Below, in pieces: positions 1 to 6,293 of a stretch of DNA of 7,615 bases. Source of the DNA: G020353235 sp035528295 (lineage in GTDB: Bacteria; Chloroflexota; Dehalococcoidia; Dehalococcoidales; JAUYDJ01); the NCBI GenBank assembly GCA_035528295.1, contig DATKYY010000068.1, forward strand, positions 1 to 7,615, given 5' to 3'. The translations under genes were made by a program, and so were the position numbers. Every line of letters starts with the position of its first letter. Position 1 is the stretch's first letter. The notes beneath the pieces were generated by a model, which was not told the DNA's origin, did no database searches, and saw only the letters and a list, made by a program, of their open reading frames with translations.

Positions 1-732
1 GATTTAAAAAGCCGCTCCCCAACAACTGTAGAGAATGGCGATGTAATTGTTGACAAGGGGTACTCTACTATCACTATAAGAAATGTAGAGGCTGACTCAA
101 GCAGGGATGCTGATGATAAAGTCAGACCCAAAGCAGAAGCATTTCTAAATGAGCTATGCTGGCAATATGGAATAAACCTTGAGATAGGAAGTGGTGCGAC
201 AATAGCACCACAAGATGACCCCATGACTAGACATATTAAGTACATCAAGATTATAAGTAAAATAAAGGGAGGACATCGTATAAAATACCCTCGTGTGTTA
301 AAGGAAGTAATAATAAAGCCGTCAGACTCCAAGGCATTATATAGGAAAGCATCAATTTCTCAAGATCCCCGTGATAAATTTCGCGAGTTATTCTTAGTGA
401 TAGAGAACGTAGCAAGTAAGATAGTTAGAGATTGGAACAATGAAGCGGAGTTAATAAAAGGTGCATTGCGGATATGCTTTTCTTCAAGGTTACATGAGTT
501 AGAGCATTTTGCCCAAAGCTATGGTTTTAAATATGATGGAGATTTCATTGATGGCGTTTCATCTGAATTATATGGAAATTACAGGACGCAATTGTTCCAT
601 GCGAAAGCAGAAAGGGACAAGCAAATCCCATTTAATCCAGAAGATGAACGGAAAGTACAAAGAATTTTGCCATTGGCAGAGTTTGTTGCCAAGTCGTTCA
701 TATCCTATGAGGATACCAATTTATTGCCTTAG
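1..732 (+). CDS. HEPN-like protein of unknown function, 5'-truncated by the window edge
   Basis: The reading frame is open from base 1 to the TAG at 730-732, giving 243 visible residues. The first internal ATG is at 223, but the 74 codons before it contain no stop despite the AT-rich sequence, so the gene very probably begins outside the window. The C-terminal half is predicted to be helical. It contains DPRDKFRELFLVIENVASKI (visible residues about 122-141) and ends with the segment NYRTQLFHAK, in which R195 and H200 form an R-x4-H motif. That arrangement resembles HEPN domains, whose R-x4-6-H motif is the RNase active site in many toxin and defence proteins. The N-terminal third (about residues 1-75) is not recognised. 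Base composition (about 32% G+C in 241-300) and frequent ATA, AGA and TTA codons differ from the neighbours and suggest transfer. It converges on pyrD with a 35-base gap and no obvious terminator. The HEPN assignment is from motif and pattern only; the biological role is unknown. Confidence 0.75.
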   Translation, partial: DLKSRSPTTVENGDVIVDKGYSTITIRNVEADSSRDADDKVRPKAEAFLNELCWQYGINLEIGSGATIAPQDDPMTRHIKYIKIISKIKGGHRIKYPRVLKEVIIKPSDSKALYRKASISQDPRDKFRELFLVIENVASKIVRDWNNEAELIKGALRICFSSRLHELEHFAQSYGFKYDGDFIDGVSSELYGNYRTQLFHAKAERDKQIPFNPEDERKVQRILPLAEFVAKSFISYEDTNLLP

Positions 733-767
733 TATTAACAATAAGCCATATTGTAAACCCAAGCCAG

Positions 768-1691
768 CTACCCCCTCCCCACCCCGATAATTTCGCTTAA
801 GCTTTTTATGCCCTCTTTTTGCATGAAGGCTTTGATGCCTTCCAGCACTTCAAGGGGGGTGCGGGGGGAGGTGAGGTTGGCGGTGCCGACCTGGATGGCG
901 CTGGCGCCGGCCATAATGAATTCTATAGCATCACCGGCATTGGTGATGCCGCCGCAGCCGACCACGGGGATGTCCACCGCCCCGGCTACCTGGTAGACCA
1001 TATAGAGTGCCACCGGCTTTATGGCCGGTCCGGAGAGACCGCCGATTATATTGCCCAGCAGGGGGCGGCGCCGGGTGGTGTCAATGGCGATACCCCTGAG
1101 GGTATTGATGACGGTCAGGGCATCGGCGCCGGCTTCAGCCACTGCCGTGGCGATTCGGGTGATATCATCGGTATTCGGGGTGAGCTTGACCAGGAGGGGC
1201 AGGGAGGTGGCTGATTTTACTGCCCTGGTTACCTCGGCGGCGGAGCGGGGGTTGATGCCGAACTCAATGCCGCCCGCTTTGATATTGGGGCAGCTGATAT
1301 TGACTTCAAGGGCACTGACCCCGGCCACCCCGTCCAGCTCACCGGCGATGCGGGCGTAGTCATCAATGCTGTCACCGCCGATGTTGACGATGACCGGCAC
1401 CGCCCACTCTGCCCAGACCGGCGCCTTTTCTTTAATTAGCGCCTTGACGCCGATGTTCTGCATGCCGATTGAGTTCAGGATACCGCCGGGCGTCTCGGCG
1501 ATGCGGGGCTGGGGGTTGCCCTCTTTCGGCTGGAGGGTGGTCCCCTTGCAGACAATCGCCCCCAGCTGCTGAATATCAAAGAGGTGGTGGTACTCGGTGC
1601 CGTAGCCGAAGGTGCCCGAGGCGGTCATCACCGGGTTCTTCAGGAGCAGTCCCTTCTGGTGTTTCGGGGCTATTTGTATTGCCAGATTCAT
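768..1691 (-). CDS. pyrD: Dihydroorotate dehydrogenase, class 1B catalytic subunit
   Basis: This is an FMN enzyme that oxidises dihydroorotate to orotate in de novo pyrimidine synthesis, in the cytosol. The 307 residues match the family's usual length. Visible motifs are the N-terminal PVMTASGTFGYG (20-31, typical of class 1B), NSIGMQNIG (73-81), the active-site loop NISCPN with Cys134 as catalytic base (131-136), LLVKLTPN (166-173), INTLRG (195-200) and the phosphate-binding GCGGI (245-249) followed by AGASAIQVGTA. The ATG is preceded by GAGG eight bases upstream, which supports this start. It is the last gene of the minus-strand unit, 11 bases after the hydrolase gene. Class 1B enzymes normally work with PyrK, an FAD and 2Fe-2S subunit that passes electrons to NAD+. 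No pyrK is present in the window, so the partner must lie elsewhere or be replaced. Confidence 0.95.
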   Translation of the reverse strand: MNLAIQIAPKHQKGLLLKNPVMTASGTFGYGTEYHHLFDIQQLGAIVCKGTTLQPKEGNPQPRIAETPGGILNSIGMQNIGVKALIKEKAPVWAEWAVPVIVNIGGDSIDDYARIAGELDGVAGVSALEVNISCPNIKAGGIEFGINPRSAAEVTRAVKSATSLPLLVKLTPNTDDITRIATAVAEAGADALTVINTLRGIAIDTTRRRPLLGNIIGGLSGPAIKPVALYMVYQVAGAVDIPVVGCGGITNAGDAIEFIMAGASAIQVGTANLTSPRTPLEVLEGIKAFMQKEGIKSLSEIIGVGRG

Positions 1692-1702
1692 AATTTAATT
1701 CC

Positions 1703-2536
1703 TCATGGTAGCTCGGTAACCGTGCCGGTGTTGTTGAAGAAGAAGCGCTCACCAAACTCCCGGGCCAGGACACAGGTGGCGGGCAGGCTGGTGCAGTGGC
1801 ACAGCCCCAGTTTTTTAACGTCAAGCTCTTTCAGGGCCTTAACCGTCAGCCTGATTCGCTCTTCAGAGGCGTAGAGCAGGTGCGCCCCGCCCAGAACGGC
1901 GTGAATCGGTTTTATTCCGGTCAGCTTTTGGGCGTGGTGCAGGGTGTTGATGATGCCGTGGTGGGCGCAGCCCAGAATGACCACCAGCCCCGGCTCGGTC
2001 TTGATGACCAGAGCCAGGTCATCAAGAAGCTCATCCGGCCTGGAGCCGGCGTCTTCTCTGACAAAAAGGCCGGCGTCCAGCTCCTCAAAGTCGTTGGTCA
2101 TCGGAATCTCGCCGCTGGTCATGATGCGGTCGGTTATTTCTACCGGCTCGGTGGTTAATTTAAATCGGGCGCCCAGGCTCTCCAGTTCCGGGCGGGGGAA
2201 GGGGATACCCATCGGCCTGTCCTCTTTGCCTTCGTGGTGGCGGTACTTAACTGCCCAGATGTCGGGGTGGGCGATTATCTCTATCTCTTTATTAATCTTG
2301 CGCAGGACCTGTTTCAGGCCGCCGGTGTGGTCGGAGTGGCCGTGACTTAAAATAATCTTATCCACCCGGCTCAGGTCAATGCCCAGGGTATCGGCATTAT
2401 GGCTGGCGACGATGCTCTTACCGGCATCCAGCAGGATGGTTGTTCCATCCGATTCGATGAGGAAGCTCAGTCCCCACTCCGCCAGCAGCCCCCGGCCGGC
2501 GGTATTTTCACTCAGGGTGGTAATCCGGAGTCCCAT
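1703..2536 (-). CDS. Metallo-beta-lactamase-fold hydrolase, COG1237 type
   Basis: A 277-residue cytosolic protein of the metallo-beta-lactamase superfamily. The metal-binding signature HGHSDH is at 65-70 (H65, H67, D69, H70), further candidate ligands are H90 and H192 (in ILGCAHHGIINT, 188-197), and LGLCHCTS with H247 lies near the C-terminus. The N-terminal LSENTAGRGLLAEWGLSFLIE, the GGAHLL segment (216-221) and the ending FFFNNTGTV are typical of the group annotated as COG1237, often labelled as a 7,8-dihydropterin-6-yl-methyl-beta-RFAP synthase-like protein. The true substrate is unknown for most members and cannot be read from the sequence. Upstream of the ATG there is no good Shine-Dalgarno sequence, only GTGAGAA directly abutting it, while a strong promoter-like element ends nine bases before the start. 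It lies 42 bases after the membrane-protein gene and 11 bases before pyrD. Confidence 0.9.
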   Translation of the reverse strand: MGLRITTLSENTAGRGLLAEWGLSFLIESDGTTILLDAGKSIVASHNADTLGIDLSRVDKIILSHGHSDHTGGLKQVLRKINKEIEIIAHPDIWAVKYRHHEGKEDRPMGIPFPRPELESLGARFKLTTEPVEITDRIMTSGEIPMTNDFEELDAGLFVREDAGSRPDELLDDLALVIKTEPGLVVILGCAHHGIINTLHHAQKLTGIKPIHAVLGGAHLLYASEERIRLTVKALKELDVKKLGLCHCTSLPATCVLAREFGERFFFNNTGTVTELP

Positions 2537-2545
2537 TTCTCACTG

Positions 2546-2574
2546 ATTATAGTTTATTAGTTTGCCGTGGACAA
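2546..2574 (-). promoter_or_regulatory. Internal sigma70-type promoter before the hydrolase gene
   Basis: Read on the minus strand, TTGTCC (2569-2574) is followed by a 17-base spacer and a perfect TATAAT (2546-2551). Only nine bases separate the -10 element from the ATG at 2536, so a typical start site would give a leader of about 0-3 bases. The element lies wholly in the 42-base gap between the membrane-protein and hydrolase genes. This would let the hydrolase and pyrD be transcribed independently of the two upstream genes. The sequence match is direct; promoter activity is inferred. Confidence 0.6.
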
Positions 2575-2578
2575 CTGT

Positions 2579-3226
2579 TTAATGATGTTCATGGTGAATC
2601 CCGGCTGGCCCCTTGCCGGTCAGCAGCAGCGGAAATACGATGTCACTGGTGCAGCAGGGAACCCAGACGGAGAGGAACAGGAACAGGAAGATGAGGGGGA
2701 GCAGGGCAATCAACCAGGAGGTGCCGAAGGCGGTGAAATAGAACATGGACGCCCAGGTGCTGAGCAGGACATGACCGAGGTGCGGGATTTTGGTGGTCGG
2801 TCTGAAATAACCGATAGTAATGCCGGCCAGCGCGGCCGCGTTGACGAACTGCCATTTGGCTATGCCAATGACGGGCATTACGGCACTTTCGATAAAGGGT
2901 ATTTCAAATTCCATTTTTACGCCGAGCAAAATCCCCCCCAGATAGGGGATGGCGGCGTCGCTGAGGGTGGCGATACCGATGGAACCGGTGTAGCCGACCA
3001 GAATAGCCTTCCAGATTTGGCGGTGACCGTATTTGCGGTACATGGCGGTGGTCACTATGGCGCTCAGGATAATATGTAACGGGTGCAGGGTGTAGAAAGC
3101 GAAGTAGGAAATCTCAGCCGGCATTTTAGCCAGGATGATGAAGACCATGATGAAAATGCCGGAGATGGCGCCCAGAATGGTGAAGGGGGCGTGGTTTTTC
3201 AGCTCGCTGGCGATTTGTCTCATCAT
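2579..3226 (-). CDS. Multi-pass membrane protein of unknown function
   Basis: A 215-residue protein that I do not recognise as a named family. Hydrophobic stretches suggest about five or six membrane segments, roughly at residues 15-33, 44-62, 73-100, 116-140, 149-168 and 170-190. Polar residues that could matter in or near the membrane are H49 and H51 (HPLH), D90 (ATLSDAAIPYLGG), the strand PTTKIPHLGH (143-152), the Cys pair C191-C192 in PCCTSDIVFPLL, and a histidine-rich end HHEHH (211-215). The Cys and His clusters would fit metal binding, but that is a guess. It begins nine bases after the thiamine-binding protein gene. Two adjacent ATG codons (3224-3226 and 3221-3223) are available. A GGTGAG about 13 bases upstream is a poorly spaced Shine-Dalgarno candidate, so translational coupling is plausible. 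Confidence 0.85.
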   Translation of the reverse strand: MMRQIASELKNHAPFTILGAISGIFIMVFIILAKMPAEISYFAFYTLHPLHIILSAIVTTAMYRKYGHRQIWKAILVGYTGSIGIATLSDAAIPYLGGILLGVKMEFEIPFIESAVMPVIGIAKWQFVNAAALAGITIGYFRPTTKIPHLGHVLLSTWASMFYFTAFGTSWLIALLPLIFLFLFLSVWVPCCTSDIVFPLLLTGKGPAGIHHEHH

Positions 3227-3235
3227 TTTAGTGGC

Positions 3236-3535
3236 TTAGCTCACCGCCTTGACTTTATCCTCAGCGGTTACCCGCTTATCACGGCGGTCATCAATGCTGA
3301 TGAGGGTAACCACTCGCTGTGCCCCTTTGCTGAAGGGCACCTCGTGCACCTTCTGTACCAGCTCCAGTACCTGTGCCAGAGGCCCCTCGATAATCGTCCC
3401 CATGCCGGTCAGCTGGTAGCTTATGCCCTTCGCCTCTTTGATGACATCAAGGCAGGCCGCGATATAGGGGCTGACACTGGGTGTCGCCGTGCCTAGAGGG
3501 ATAACGCGCACCTCGGCAATAACCCACTCCCTCAT
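3236..3535 (-). CDS. MTH1187 family thiamine-binding protein
   Basis: A 99-residue ferredoxin-like-fold protein of the MTH1187/YkoF-like family (UPF0045, formerly DUF77). Members bind thiamine or related compounds and are usually small cytosolic oligomers. Visible hallmarks are the opening VIAEVRVIPLGTATPSVSPY (residues 5-24), YQLTGMGTIIEG (40-51) with the conserved T-x2-EG pattern, and a final strand VVTLISIDDRRDK (75-87). A GTG at 3542-3544 would add three residues, but it lies inside the near-perfect Shine-Dalgarno sequence GGAGGTGA, which is spaced five bases from the ATG at 3533-3535. I therefore prefer the ATG. It is the first gene of the minus-strand unit, directly behind a good promoter and just before an unknown membrane protein. 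Confidence 0.9.
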   Translation of the reverse strand: MREWVIAEVRVIPLGTATPSVSPYIAACLDVIKEAKGISYQLTGMGTIIEGPLAQVLELVQKVHEVPFSKGAQRVVTLISIDDRRDKRVTAEDKVKAVS

Positions 3536-3540
3536 ATCGG

Positions 3541-3548
3541 TCACCTCC
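3541..3548 (-). promoter_or_regulatory. Shine-Dalgarno site that decides the thiamine-binding protein start
   Basis: GGAGGTGA on the minus strand ends five bases before the ATG at 3533-3535. The alternative GTG start is embedded in this motif and would have no Shine-Dalgarno sequence of its own. Transcription from the promoter at 3556-3584 would begin around 3549, so the mRNA would open almost directly with this site. Confidence 0.75.
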
Positions 3549-3555
3549 GCTTACT

Positions 3556-3584
3556 ATCATAACGGAAACGGCTGATTTTGCCAA
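3556..3584 (-). promoter_or_regulatory. Sigma70-type promoter of the four-gene minus-strand unit
   Basis: On the minus strand, TTGGCA (3579-3584, five of six consensus bases) and TATGAT (3556-3561, five of six) are separated by exactly 17 bases. The predicted start near 3549 lies just upstream of the Shine-Dalgarno site of the thiamine-binding protein gene. It stands back to back with the promoter of the DUF72 gene. Activity is inferred from the match and position. Confidence 0.7.
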
Positions 3585-3634
3585 CATACTCTTGCCGGCG
3601 GGGCTTGACGAAGCTGAAAAATGTGGTCTGGGTA

Positions 3635-3663
3635 TTGACTAAATAGCTTGAATTGGCTACATT
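3635..3663 (+). promoter_or_regulatory. Sigma70-type promoter of the DUF72 gene, leaderless arrangement
   Basis: TTGACT (3635-3640, five of six consensus bases) and TACATT (3658-3663, four of six) are separated by exactly 17 bases. Six bases separate the -10 element from the GTG start codon at 3670, so the expected transcription start falls on or next to the first base of the coding sequence. Confidence 0.6.
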
Positions 3664-3669
3664 TAGGGT

Positions 3670-4437
3670 GTGATATACCTTGGTACTTCTGGCTTCAGCT
3701 ATGATGATTGGGTGGGCGCCTTTTACCCGGCAGGCATGCCTAAGCGGGAGTGGCTGGTCTATTATGCCCGCGAGTTCAATTCCTGTGAGGTGAATTCAAC
3801 CTTTTACGCCCTGCCCAAGCCATCTACCCTGAAGGCAATGAGCGAGAAGACGGGTGAGGGTTTCCTGTTTTCGGTTAAGGCGAACCAGCAGATGACTCAC
3901 CAGCGGGAGGATAACGCCGCTGTTTTTAAGACTTTCTGCCAGATGCTGGAGCCGGTTATTAGCGCCGGCAAGCTGGGCTGTGTCCTGGCGCAGTTCCCCT
4001 ACAGCTTCAGACTGAATCAACGTAACTGGGATTATCTCCGGTGGGTAAGGGAGCAGTTGGGTGAGCTGCCGGTGGTGGTTGAACTGCGTAACGCCGGCTG
4101 GTTACGCAGTGAGGTGTTTGACTGGCTGCATCAGCTGGATTTGGGTTTCTGTTGTGTTGATGAGCCACCGCTACCCAACCTCCTGCCGCCAATAGCTGAG
4201 GCAACCAGTGATATCGGCTATGTCCGCTTTCACGGTCGAAATAGTGCCAAATGGTGGCAGCACGAACATGCCTATGAGAGGTATGATTACAGCTATACAC
4301 CACAGGAGCTCGGTGAGTGGGTGCCCAGGATTCGTAAGCTGGATAGCATGGTGGAGAGGACCTTTGTCTTTGCCAACAATCACTGGCGTGGGCAGGCCGT
4401 CAGTACCATTCGCCAACTACGACTGATGTTAGACTAA
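3670..4437 (+). CDS. DUF72 (YecE-like) family protein
   Basis: A 255-residue protein of the DUF72/YecE family, which adopts a TIM-barrel-like fold and has no firmly established biochemical role. Conserved family segments are the N-terminal GTSGFSYDDWVGAFYP (5-20), EVNSTFYALP (40-49), FLFSVKANQQMTH (65-77), LAQFP (106-110), VVVELRNAGW (135-144), YVRFHGRN (184-191) and the closing FVFANNHWRGQA (232-243). The start is tightly fixed: an in-frame TAG sits at 3664-3666, and the conserved GTSGF motif begins at residue 5, leaving GTG at 3670 as the only reasonable initiator. No usable Shine-Dalgarno sequence precedes it, consistent with a leaderless mRNA. It is monocistronic by appearance, divergent from the thiamine-binding protein gene and 110 bases from the next gene. 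Confidence 0.93.
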   Translation: MIYLGTSGFSYDDWVGAFYPAGMPKREWLVYYAREFNSCEVNSTFYALPKPSTLKAMSEKTGEGFLFSVKANQQMTHQREDNAAVFKTFCQMLEPVISAGKLGCVLAQFPYSFRLNQRNWDYLRWVREQLGELPVVVELRNAGWLRSEVFDWLHQLDLGFCCVDEPPLPNLLPPIAEATSDIGYVRFHGRNSAKWWQHEHAYERYDYSYTPQELGEWVPRIRKLDSMVERTFVFANNHWRGQAVSTIRQLRLMLD

Positions 4438-4489
4438 TCCTTCCTTCAAGCATTTCTCTTTTCAAAATCACTATTATAAGGTAACATAT

Positions 4490-4527
4490 CCGTCAGCACA
4501 AAGCAGATAAAAATCGGAGCTTGACGG
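4490..4527 (+). other. Stem-loop in the leader of the DksA-like/lspA/rluD cluster
   Basis: CCGTC-AGC (4490-4497) can pair with GCT-t-GACGG (4519-4527), giving eight base pairs with one bulged T and a 21-base loop. It ends seven bases before the AGGAGG Shine-Dalgarno site (4534-4539). It has no T-run after it, so it does not look like a terminator for the DUF72 gene. A role in the leader RNA is possible but unproven. The rest of 4438-4547 shows only weak promoter-like sequences, such as TATAAG at 4475-4480 without a good -35 element. Confidence 0.3.
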
Positions 4528-4547
4528 GTAAATAGGAGGCAGAACCG

Positions 4548-4916
4548 GTGACTACAGAATCGAACCTACTTCGCTCCCGGCTGGAGAGTGAGCGCAAGCA
4601 CTTACTCAATGAGTTAGAGCAGATGAAAGCAAGCATCCGTCCTTTTGATGAGAGACGGGAAGGTAGCCCCTTTGGCAAGAGAGAGGAGGAGGCTACCGAA
4701 GCCTTTGAGCTAGAGAAGCGGCTGGTCTTTGAGAAAAGGCTGAGAGAGCAGCTGGCTGAGGTGGAGCACGCGTTGGAGAAATTTGACCAGAAGACCTATG
4801 GTCTTTGTGATATTTGCGGGCAAAAAATTGACCCGGCCCGTCTAGAGGCGCTTCCCCAGGCAAACCTGTGCCTGAGCTGCAAGGCGAAACAGGCAAAGAA
4901 TGCAAAAGGCAAGTGA
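4548..4916 (+). CDS. DksA/TraR family C4-type zinc-finger protein
   Basis: A 122-residue protein with a long charged helical region (about 5-80, probably a coiled coil) followed by a zinc finger. The finger has the spacing C87-x2-C90-x17-C108-x2-C111 within YGLCDICGQKIDP and LPQANLCLSCK, which is diagnostic of the DksA/TraR C-terminal domain. Proteins of this group bind RNA polymerase through the secondary channel and modulate transcription initiation, often with ppGpp. At 122 residues it is shorter than E. coli DksA (151), and I do not see the acidic DxxDxA coiled-coil tip, so it is not safely equated with DksA itself. The GTG start is preceded by AGGAGG with eight-base spacing. Its last 17 bases overlap the start of lspA, which implies translational coupling. 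Confidence 0.92.
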   Translation: MTTESNLLRSRLESERKHLLNELEQMKASIRPFDERREGSPFGKREEEATEAFELEKRLVFEKRLREQLAEVEHALEKFDQKTYGLCDICGQKIDPARLEALPQANLCLSCKAKQAKNAKGK

Positions 4917-5394
4917 GCCCCGCAGTGGGTGGTGGCAGGTTCTTCTTTTTCTTATCGCCTCACTGGTGGTAGCTACCGACCAGCTGAGCAAGGTATGGAT
5001 AAGAGCCTACCCCGAAGGGCATGATATCTTCCAGGCCGGTTTCTTCAGTATTACCCATATTCGTAATACCGGCGCTGCCTTTGGCCTGTTTCCGGGGCAG
5101 TCACCGCTCCTGGCCATAGTTGCCTTGCTCAGCATCATTCTGCTGCTCGCCTATGCCCTGATTATCTACCGGCGCTACCCCCTTTTCTATAACGGGCTGG
5201 GTGGTGTTGCCCTGGGCTTGATTCTGGGCGGTGCCACCGGCAACCTGATTGACCGGCTCCGTTTTGGCGAGGTTACCGATTTTATCGATTTCACGGTCTG
5301 GCCGGCGTTTAACATCGCTGACTCCGCTCTGAGCATAGGGGCAATGCTGGTTGTTTACCTCTTCTTTCGCCTGGCCCGGGTTGAGAAGAGTTAG
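4900..5394 (+). CDS. lspA: Lipoprotein signal peptidase (signal peptidase II)
   Basis: This is an inner-membrane aspartyl protease that removes the signal peptide from diacylglyceryl-modified prolipoproteins, the target of globomycin. The 164 residues match the family length. Four membrane segments are visible at about 13-31, 66-88, 97-116 and 134-156. Conserved motifs are ATDQLSK (25-31), HIRNTGAAFG (53-62), GGATGNLIDRL (110-120) with catalytic D118, EVTDFIDF (124-131) and FNIADS (137-142) with catalytic D141. The ATG at 4900 is the only reasonable in-frame start before the first membrane helix and lies inside the end of the zinc-finger gene, so expression is probably coupled to it. The rluD-type gene begins one base after its stop. 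Confidence 0.96.
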   Translation: MQKASEPRSGWWQVLLFLIASLVVATDQLSKVWIRAYPEGHDIFQAGFFSITHIRNTGAAFGLFPGQSPLLAIVALLSIILLLAYALIIYRRYPLFYNGLGGVALGLILGGATGNLIDRLRFGEVTDFIDFTVWPAFNIADSALSIGAMLVVYLFFRLARVEKS

Positions 5395-5395
5395 C

Positions 5396-6286
5396 ATGGA
5401 CAAAGAATACAGTTTTGTCGTTGATAACCCCGGGGTTCGTCTGGATAAGTATGTCGGCGAGAAGTGTCCCGAGCTCTCCCGCACCCATGCCCAGAAGCTT
5501 ATCGCCGAGGGCAAAATCAGGGTTAACGACCGGCTGGCCAAGGCAAGCGCCAGGCTGAATATTAATGATAGGGTTGATATTGTTGTTCCCGAAGCCCCAC
5601 CCACCTTCCTTTCTCCCGAGGCAATCCCGCTGAATATTGTCTACCAGGACGATGACCTGCTGGTCATTGATAAGCCCCCCGGGCTGATCGTTTACCCCGC
5701 CCCGGGGCACCCCAGCCATACCCTGGTCAATGCCATTATAGCCCGCTTTCCCGAGCTTCCCGGTGATTCGCTGCGCCCCGGAATTGTGCACCGGCTGGAC
5801 AAAGACACCTCGGGGCTGATGGTGGTGGCTAAAAATAGTTCAGCCCAGCAGGATTTAGCCAGCCAGTTCAAGGCTCATCTGGTGAGCAAAACCTACCTGG
5901 CACTGGTCAAGGGGCATCTCACGCCGGAGCGGGGTGCCATTGACGCCGCCATCGGGCGCGACCCCCATAACCGGCAGCGAATGGCGGTGGTGACCCAGGG
6001 CAGGGAGGCACGCACCGAGTATCAGGTAATTAACTATATCGGCAAGCATACCCTGCTTGAGGTCAGACCCAAGACGGGGCGCACTCACCAGATTCGGGTT
6101 CACCTCGCCGCCATCGGCTTCCCGGTGGTCGGCGATAAAATTTACGGGGTAAAGTCACCCTTTTTAGCTCGCCAGTTCCTCCACGCCTCCCGCCTCGGCT
6201 TCACCCACCCCACCACCCACGAGTATGTAGAGTTCACCTCCGACCTCCCCGCCGACCTGGCCCAGGCGCTGGAAGATATTTCCTAA
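5396..6286 (+). CDS. rluD: RluA/RluD family 23S rRNA pseudouridine synthase
   Basis: A 296-residue enzyme that converts specific uridines in large-subunit rRNA to pseudouridine. An S4 RNA-binding domain occupies about residues 13-65 (VRLDKYVGEKCPELSRTHAQ, then KIRVND). The catalytic domain follows, with DDDLLVIDKPPGLIVYP (85-101), the active-site motif HRLDKDTSGL (132-141) whose D135 is the catalytic aspartate, ARTEYQV (205-211), and KTGRTHQIRVHLA (226-238). The domain order and length match the RluD subfamily, but the exact target uridines cannot be read from the sequence. A TTG at 5351 would add 15 residues overlapping lspA. I prefer the ATG at 5396, because the family's conserved N-terminus begins right after it and it follows the lspA stop by one base. 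Only a weak purine-rich GAGAAGAG precedes it, so coupling to lspA translation is likely. Confidence 0.93.
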   Translation: MDKEYSFVVDNPGVRLDKYVGEKCPELSRTHAQKLIAEGKIRVNDRLAKASARLNINDRVDIVVPEAPPTFLSPEAIPLNIVYQDDDLLVIDKPPGLIVYPAPGHPSHTLVNAIIARFPELPGDSLRPGIVHRLDKDTSGLMVVAKNSSAQQDLASQFKAHLVSKTYLALVKGHLTPERGAIDAAIGRDPHNRQRMAVVTQGREARTEYQVINYIGKHTLLEVRPKTGRTHQIRVHLAAIGFPVVGDKIYGVKSPFLARQFLHASRLGFTHPTTHEYVEFTSDLPADLAQALEDIS

Positions 6287-6293
6287 GTATAGT

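Noticed and set aside
223..225. ATG at 223 as the start of the HEPN-like gene
   Set aside because: The frame stays open for 74 codons back to base 1 in AT-rich DNA, and no good ribosome binding site precedes this ATG, so the gene more likely starts outside the window.
819..1214. A 131-codon plus-strand reading frame inside pyrD
   Set aside because: It is antisense to conserved PyrD motifs and is explained by the GC-rich third positions of the real gene.
2567..3079. A 170-codon plus-strand reading frame rich in Glu, Gln and Gly
   Set aside because: It is antisense to the membrane-protein gene. The low-complexity acidic composition is what the reverse complement of hydrophobic helix codons gives, and there is no family resemblance.
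5351..5395. TTG start for the rluD-type gene, adding 15 residues
   Set aside because: The extra residues fall wholly inside lspA and show no family similarity. The ATG at 5396 sits right before the conserved N-terminus.
5309..5791. A 160-codon minus-strand reading frame across the lspA-rluD junction
   Set aside because: It is antisense to two genes with intact catalytic motifs and has no recognisable domain or ribosome binding site.
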